In this document: in pieces, positions 19,244-24,259 of the stretch
Layout of the letters: each line of letters starts with the position of its first letter
How positions within the stretch are numbered: the first letter of the stretch is position 1
From: Amoebophrya sp. AT5.2
Taxonomy: Eukaryota > Sar > Dinophyceae > Syndiniales > Amoebophryaceae
DNA length: 24,259 nt
Assembly (NCBI GenBank): GCA_005223375.1
Contig: RXOD01004310.1
Location: 1-24,259, forward strand
Reading direction: 5' to 3'
Program-made: the position numbers and the translations under genes
The notes under the pieces: generated by a model
What the model saw: only the letters and a program-made list of their open reading frames with translations
What the model was told of the DNA's origin: nothing
The model's database searches: none

Positions 19244-22200
19244 TTATTGCCCAGGACACCGCACCTCCAGCGGCACTGCTAAGTTCACGTCGAACCGGTG
19301 AAGTCCGTAGTTTGATGATGTTGGATCATTCCCATTCGTAGGATCATTTCCATTCGCGAGCTCATTCCCACTCGTGGCGAAGACGGCGAACCCCAACCTG
19401 CTGAGCCTGGTCGCGGCGATGCCCGACACCTGCGCAACCGGAAGCCGGAACACCGCCACCGGTTGCTGGTGCTGTCGGACCACGCCACCAGCAACAGAGA
19501 CTGCTCTTACTGGTGCTGTGGTCCGACGACCTCTGGTGACCGCACCGCGCTCCGTCAATGCCTCATGCTGGTGGAGGTGGAGGAAGTTTTTTATGCCTCC
19601 TTGCTCCGCTGAAGCGATCCCAACTACTGGCTGGTCCGAGAGTGCGAGCGAAACTGTCGAACCCGAACCCTGCAGGTTCGGAAACTGGGATGTATTCGTA
19701 GCCGCAGTTAGGTTTGCAGCGGTCGCGTTTATTATCTTCTCGGTCACATTCACCGCGTATTTAGCTGTGTCGGTGCCGAACTCCACCACGTTCTCCAAAC
19801 TTTGCAGCGTGTTCGCGAACGCTATAAACGTCGGGCCCATCAACTGTGAAGTGGAAGTGCTTACACTGTATCATGACCACGGCCTATCCGATGCCATGCA
19901 ATCGGCCCACCCCTCACCGCCGTCCTCCGAGCGCGAGCCGCAGTCGCTGCCCGAGCCAGCCACAAGCGAAATGAAAACCTGGGCACCGCTACCGACGCGG
20001 ACACTATCTTTCTAGCCAATCATCGATTCGATCACTAGCGACATCGGCCGAAAAGGAGCCTAATGATGAGGGAGGAGGCAGCAGAAGACCATAGCTTGGC
20101 ACCGGGTTTGCGAACACTCTGAACGGTCGAATTCGACGACATCACCGTTCATACTGTTCGCGAACACGGTGCCAAGCTATGGTCTCGAGAGGAGATCCCA
20201 TCGACCGCGACATCCGTACTAGCGGCGGCCGTACCTACAATTATATTCCTTCAGTCTCACACTCACTTCACAGTTCTTGCCGATAATATCATCGGCATCG
20301 CTCCGATCATGTTTCATAAACGCGATGCCACTACCATCCGGCGCGAATCTCCCGGTGAGGTTGGCGAAGCGGGCCGCGAGCGCTTCTTGCCCCGCATTTT
20401 TGTTCGCGAAGAAGGCGGCCGCGGGCCCCTTCGGAAGCGCGACGTTCTGTTGGCGGGCGATTCGTCGGCTTTTCGGCGCCGGCGGCGCCTCGGGAGGGTG
20501 GAACAAGTCCCAAAAAGTGGCCTCCTCCAGATTCATGTGCGGCGGCCGGACGGCGGCCGGGGCGTAGCCAGGACCTGCGAGTCTCGATTTTATTCACCTA
20601 TATTTCCGCACTCTTTTATGGGTTGGGGTTGCAAAAAACGTCATACTCATACTCCAAGTTGTAAAGCTGGTACTAGTGCTGAAAAAATACATCGTGTAGG
20701 TACTCAGCGTGGCCTTCTGAGTGAGGAAGCCCGGCTTTTCTTCGTCCAGGAATTCGAGGATGGCTTCCGTGCGCGCGTCTTTGTTTGGTGCGTAGACGTA
20801 GAGCATTGTCGTATCATTATTCGTGTCCTTCGAAGGCACCGCCAAAAACAGGTACCCGTCCACAAAACTGCTCGCTCCCACTCCTCCCGCTCCCGCTCCC
20901 CGAACCCTCCGGACTTCGGACTGATCGGAGCTGTCGGACTGCAAGAATTTATTTTTGCGACTCTGCTGCAAAAACGACGAGGCCCCGACGGCAGGCCCCG
21001 ACGACTCCACTACCGGCCCCAGCCACCAGGAGTCTGACGGCGGCTTCCACATCACGGACTGCGGCGTCGGCGGGAAACCAGCTACCGGCTGCGGCGCTCC
21101 CATTGGAGAGGGGCCGGCGGGGTTGGTGAAATCAAACTCCCGCACTTCGTTCCCCTCCGACAACATATACACCCGCCTGTTCACACCCAGTGCCAGCCCC
21201 GCTGCGTTCTTGTTCCCGAAGAGATACGCGGCTTGATATCGGTCCTCGAGGTCCTGTTCTTGCACGGTGTTCGTGGAGGGGGTGTACACAAAAATGTTGC
21301 TTTTGGTTCCGTCGCAGCCCGGCTTGCTTAGAGGCGACCGCGACTGGCAAACAAATTCTTACTAACTGCCAATGCCAATGCCATATCGATCTACTATTAC
21401 TAATTGAAAGCAATAGACTCCGCACAGGACGACTACGCAGAAAGACCGTTTCCTAGACGGCAGACTGATCATCGATCCCAATCGCTGACAACAGCCGCTG
21501 TCGAAGATGGGAACGGGACAGGCGACCATATAGGAAACGCTGCTGCGGCTGGGACGTTGCTTTCGGCACCTGCCGACTCACTACTTGCCGTGGATGTTAA
21601 ACATGTCGCGGCAGACTCACTCCTCGAGCAGCTAGGGCTTCGACGCGCTTAGCGCAGCGCTACCCGTCCATGATGCGCAAGAGCGCCCAAATCCTCGAAG
21701 GAGGGTCTTCGTGGAAGGGGCGTACACCTCAAGCAAGCCGGGCTGCGACGGAACCAAAGAAAAGGGTCATGACAAAAGGATGGCCCCGAAACGGAAGGCT
21801 TTTGCAGTACTCGCGAGACCACTGCAGGTACTGGTGTCCTACAAGGACTCCCAGTGACCAGATTCCAGGCCTCCAAAAAGCAATCAGGGCCGCCCCACAT
21901 ACTGAATACCTACGCGAGGGAGACGGAGACCAGCTGTGATAGCTGCAGTTGGAGCTGGAGACACTTATGCTATATAAGTACTTTCTTTGCGTTTGCGGGC
22001 CGGGGCCGCCGCTTTCGTTATAACTTGAATCCCAGCGCGGCGCCTTCGTCCGGTGGGCGGCAAGTGGTGGCTGCGGCGAGCCAGATCTGCTCGCCGGGGT
22101 CTTTGAAGATGGTCTTGTTTTCCACCGCGTTTTCCACCGCGTTCGTGGTCTCGTTCCTTTTGGAAGTCTGGTACTGCACGTCCAACTGGATGAAATCCGC

Positions 22201-24259
22201 ACGATTGGGGTCGCTTTTTATGGAGAGAGTCTGAGAGGGGCCAGCTGGTTTCAGGCACTCTGAAGGTACTTAGTTCATACCCTTCCTACAAGTACTTACG
22301 ACGCCCGACGCCAACGCTCAACACCAGCGACAAATTTGCATTTGCTTTTCCCCGTACAACAAGGAATGGATTTACAACATCGTCCCATGATCGGCAGCAC
22401 GACGCCCCACTATCGGTGACGATGAAGACAGCCACGACAAGGTTCGCATTTATTTTTCCTTCAGAAATTTAAATCATCCGAGAACTACTGGTCCCTTCGC
22501 CTACCGTCTGCGATGTCGATCTTGTTTTCCTTCAACTCGAAATACCGCACGCCGGTCGGGGTGAGGAACCTTTGCGACACGTTCGTGCTGCCGAGGGCCA
22601 GGTAAAAGGCCTTCAGCGCGTCGTTGAATTTCTTCACGGGGTTCTTCCTTATCTCTTCCCCGCCACCTGTCGCCGTTAGGGAGGTCGCCGTCTGGGCAGG
22701 AGAGGTACTAGGGGCAGCAGGAGCAGCTGTGGGAGCTGCGGCAGCAGATGCTGGAGTAGAGGGGGACGCGACCGAAAGCTGTAATAGATCGGTTTATAAG
22801 AGGGCTGAGCCTGAGGGAAAAATTAAATTTTTAGATCAAAATGAATCAAGTGACCACATGATCAGCAGATAGATAATTGGTTCGAAACTGGATTACGAAT
22901 ACGATTACAGCTCTGAATGAATACCTGCCGAGCGCACACTTCGCGGTGATGGCTGGGCAGCAGGTCCTTCGCGAGTTCCCCCCCACCTCCACCCTCCGCC
23001 CCTCCTCCCTCGTCCGCCCCACCTCCCTCGAACTCCCCCATCGGCACGGGGCAGTGCGTTGCGTACTCCTCAAACGCGGCGACGGCTCCTTCGCTACAGA
23101 TTTGCGCGACCGGCAGAACCGCGGTGAGGGCCGTGAGATAGGTGTCAGTTGTGTAATCCGCGGTGGTCACGTTGTCGAAGACCTTAATTTTGTCCATGTG
23201 GTCGAACACATTCGCATCGGGCGCGAGCGCAAGCCACTCCTCCCCAAAAGCGAGGCACGCGCCGTAGCAACTGCCGAAGTCAGCGTTTGCCGCCGCTGTC
23301 TGATTGCAAATCATATTTGCCACCGTGAAACCGCCATTCTCGAACGCGTGGCACATGGTAGTCAGCGAAGCGAAATGATCTTCTCCTCCGAAATGATTGT
23401 GGGTCAACGACGAGGCGATCGATGGGGGGCACGCGGCAACCCAGTCCTCGAGAGGCAGGACCATGTTTTCACACATGCTCGTCGCCTCCGAAGCAGTCGG
23501 CATTGTGTCTGACTCCGGCCACGTATGACCGGACCAAGTGGTATTAGCTATGATGCCTGGTAAGCACTATGAAGGTACTTCTAGGTGGTCACTGGTCCCC
23601 GCTTGGGTAGCGAGCTGCCCTGGGTAGCGAGTGCGTCAAGGCGCTCTGAACCGCCCGAGTGGTTTCAGAGGCAAGCGCCGGGCGGTTTTTAGAAATGGGC
23701 CTCATTGTGGGAGTAGGCGGCGGCGTCGGGAGAGCAAATCGATTAGGAGGTAGAGGGATGCGGTAGCGGAAAGCTACTGACTACATACCACGCGGTCCGC
23801 TCATACCACGCCAAGCCGCCATCTTGGGCCATGGCCTCCCCCGGCGACAGACCTTGCGTCAGCTGGAAATAGTCAAGGCACCCCTTTGCGCACCCGTCGC
23901 CGTCCGTCGAGTTGCCTGTGATGAACGCGCACGCCTGCTCCACGGTGGAGCTGGCGGCGGGAGCCGCGGCAGCAGATGCTGGAGTTGGAGAGGGGGACAC
24001 GACGGAGAGCTGTTGTATTAGTATTCGTTGGAATTTTTCGTCGGCGCGATGCGCGAACTTCTTATTCAGAAATCGTGTTGTTTGATTCTTATAAACAGGA
24101 ACAAGAAGAAGCAAAAGTTGTGATAGTACAAGAAGTAAAAGTTGTGATAGTACCCCATACTGCTTCAGGCCGAACCAGCCGTGGTCCACAGCGACGGCCG
24201 AGAACCCCTCCGGCGTCCCGATGCTAGAACCGGACGAGCCCGACCCGCCCCCGAAGCCC
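19244..24259 (-). CDS. Gene B: large propeller-like surface protein with Cys-rich N-terminal part, 5' end off the window
   Basis: Unrecognised by name; paralog of A and G over its C-terminal half. Eight exons fit: 24154-24259 (open to the edge), about 23789-24009, 22925 to about 23510, 22505-22778, 22025-22259, 20704-21326, 20267-20574 and 19244-19843, ending TAA. Apart from the 23509-23788 junction, all phases agree. The N-terminal exons are Cys-rich (GDGCAKGCLDYF, SMCENM, SCYGACLAF, THCPV) with many N-x-S/T sites (NST, NQT, NVT, NVS, NET, NKT), which implies passage through the secretory pathway. The C-terminal half has AAGLALGVNRRVYMLSEG, VREFDF, FVDGYLFLAVPSK..LYVYAP, PVAVFRLPVAQVSGIAATR and HRFDVNLAVPLEVRC, aligning in order with gene A. 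About 980 residues are visible. The repeated linker LSVxSPSxTPASAAAAP begins two different exons. Likely extracellular; ligand unknown. Confidence 0.75.
19474..19527. repeat. 18-bp inverted repeat in the last exon of gene B
   Basis: Arms 19474-19491 and 19510-19527 pair at 16 of 18 positions. It sits in a stretch where B has extra residues relative to gene A, just before the shared PVAVF motif. Confidence 0.85.
19844..20266 (-). other. Intron of gene B, 423 bp, with a long hairpin
   Basis: Minus strand GTGAGTGTG to TTCACAG, phase 0 on both sides (GAA, then TTG ATG). The hairpin at 20087-20184 lies wholly inside. Confidence 0.78.
20087..20184. repeat. 41-bp inverted repeat inside a gene B intron
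   Basis: Arms 20087-20127 and 20144-20184 pair at 36 of 41 positions, with the first 18 bases of each outer end perfect. The 16-nt loop includes TCGAATTCGA. This is the longest stem in the window. Confidence 0.95.
20575..20703 (-). other. Intron of gene B, 129 bp
   Basis: Minus strand GTACCTAC to CTCGCAG. The phase 1 donor (A) plus GT restores a Ser codon and the frame stays open across the next exon. Confidence 0.72.
21241..21765. repeat. Exon-start duplication with a flipped segment in gene B
   Basis: Segment 21268-21287 recurs in direct orientation at 21708-21727 (TTCGTGGA(A/G)GGGG(C/T)GTACAC). The adjoining segment of about 28 bp recurs in inverted orientation: minus strand at 21300-21327, plus strand at 21730-21758 (AAGCAAGCCGGGCTGCGACG then GAACCAAA). 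Confidence 0.88.
21327..22024 (-). other. Intron of gene B, about 700 bp, holding a rearranged exon copy
   Basis: The proposed donor is a weak GTTATA after GGA TTC AA and the acceptor is CTCTAAG at 21327-21328; phases 2 and 2 agree. The intron contains a diverged and partly inverted copy of the start of the next exon at about 21690-21765. Confidence 0.6.
22260..22504 (-). other. Intron of gene B, 245 bp
   Basis: Minus strand GTAGGC to CCTTCAG. The phase 1 donor (GAC G) joins AG TGC CTG to give Asp-Glu-Cys-Leu in frame. Confidence 0.7.
22779..22924 (-). other. Intron of gene B, 146 bp
   Basis: Minus strand GTATTC to TTACAG, phase 0 on both sides. Nearly the same length as the 144-bp intron upstream, and it also precedes an exon starting with the LSVxSPS linker. 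Confidence 0.75.
23509..23788 (-). other. Intron of gene B, about 280 bp, edges unsettled
   Basis: The best donor (GTATGT before 23789) leaves phase 2, but the two AG acceptors near 23508 and 23512 need phase 1 or 0. A GTAGTC donor four bases further on with the acceptor at 23512 would be in phase. It contains nested small inverted repeats at 23644-23687 (CTCTGAA..TTCAGAG and AACCGCCCG..CGGGCGGTT). Confidence 0.5.
24010..24153 (-). other. Intron of gene B, 144 bp
   Basis: On the minus strand it starts GTACTATC and ends TACAACAG; both sides are phase 0. The following exon begins with the LSVVSP linker. Confidence 0.75.

Noticed and set aside
19374..20015. Plus-strand open frame of 213 codons
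   Set aside because: Antisense to the last exon of gene B, which aligns with gene A on the minus strand.
20309..21037. Plus-strand open frame of 242 codons
   Set aside because: It is antisense to two gene B exons and an intron, has no paralog, and disappears as an independent signal once the spliced minus-strand gene is recognised.
22877..23512. Plus-strand open frame of 211 codons
   Set aside because: Antisense to the Cys-rich exon of gene B, whose minus-strand translation has N-glycosylation sites and consistent splice phases; the plus-strand product is Arg-rich and featureless.

Overview
The window looks like nuclear DNA of a microbial eukaryote. The strongest genes are broken by short introns (62 to about 700 bp), several with GT donors, AG acceptors and matching phases. 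There is no bacterial-style operon, Shine-Dalgarno pattern or terminator. All nine genes I can support lie on the minus strand, and almost all are members of local paralogous families. One-strand tandem gene arrays, small introns, some splice boundaries that do not fit GT-AG, and many long hairpins would suit a dinoflagellate-like alveolate, for example a compact parasitic syndinian such as Amoebophrya. That placement is inference: no conserved housekeeping gene, rRNA or tRNA is present to confirm it.

Layout, left to right. (1) 1-1829: gene G, 3' truncated by the window edge, a signal-peptide protein with a beta-propeller-like body. (2) 2749-6276: gene A, its full-length paralog. (3) 7862-11084: a block of three unrelated-looking small genes, E1, C1 and F1. 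(4) 12603-17851: the same three families again in the same order, E2, C2 and F2. (5) 19244-24259: gene B, a third propeller paralog with an additional cysteine-rich, N-glycosylation-rich N-terminal part that runs off the right edge. In transcription order the array is B, F2-C2-E2, F1-C1-E1, A, G.

The three propeller proteins share the blade signature DGYLFV...(K/R)LFVY or close variants, and A and B also share the last blade with a Cys close to the C-terminus. All appear to be secreted or surface proteins (signal peptides in G and A, many N-x-S/T sites in B). F and C have hydrophobic, signal-like N-termini followed by low-complexity and amphipathic helical stretches. E has four or five conserved cysteines. 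I recognise no known domain in F, C or E, so their joint function is open. A duplicated, co-oriented block of fast-diverging, apparently secreted proteins flanked by surface-type propeller proteins would fit a lineage-specific secretome locus (host interaction or cell surface), which is inference.

The most unusual sequence-level property is the density of long inverted repeats. At least a dozen hairpins with arms of 14-41 bp and short loops are spread over exons, introns and intergenic DNA, and several sit at or near start codons or inside otherwise open coding frames. There are also local exon-edge duplications, one of them partly inverted. This could mark introner-like or MITE-like element activity, or a replication or repair habit that makes quasi-palindromes. 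Gene boundaries given as approximate are those where the splice sites did not settle.
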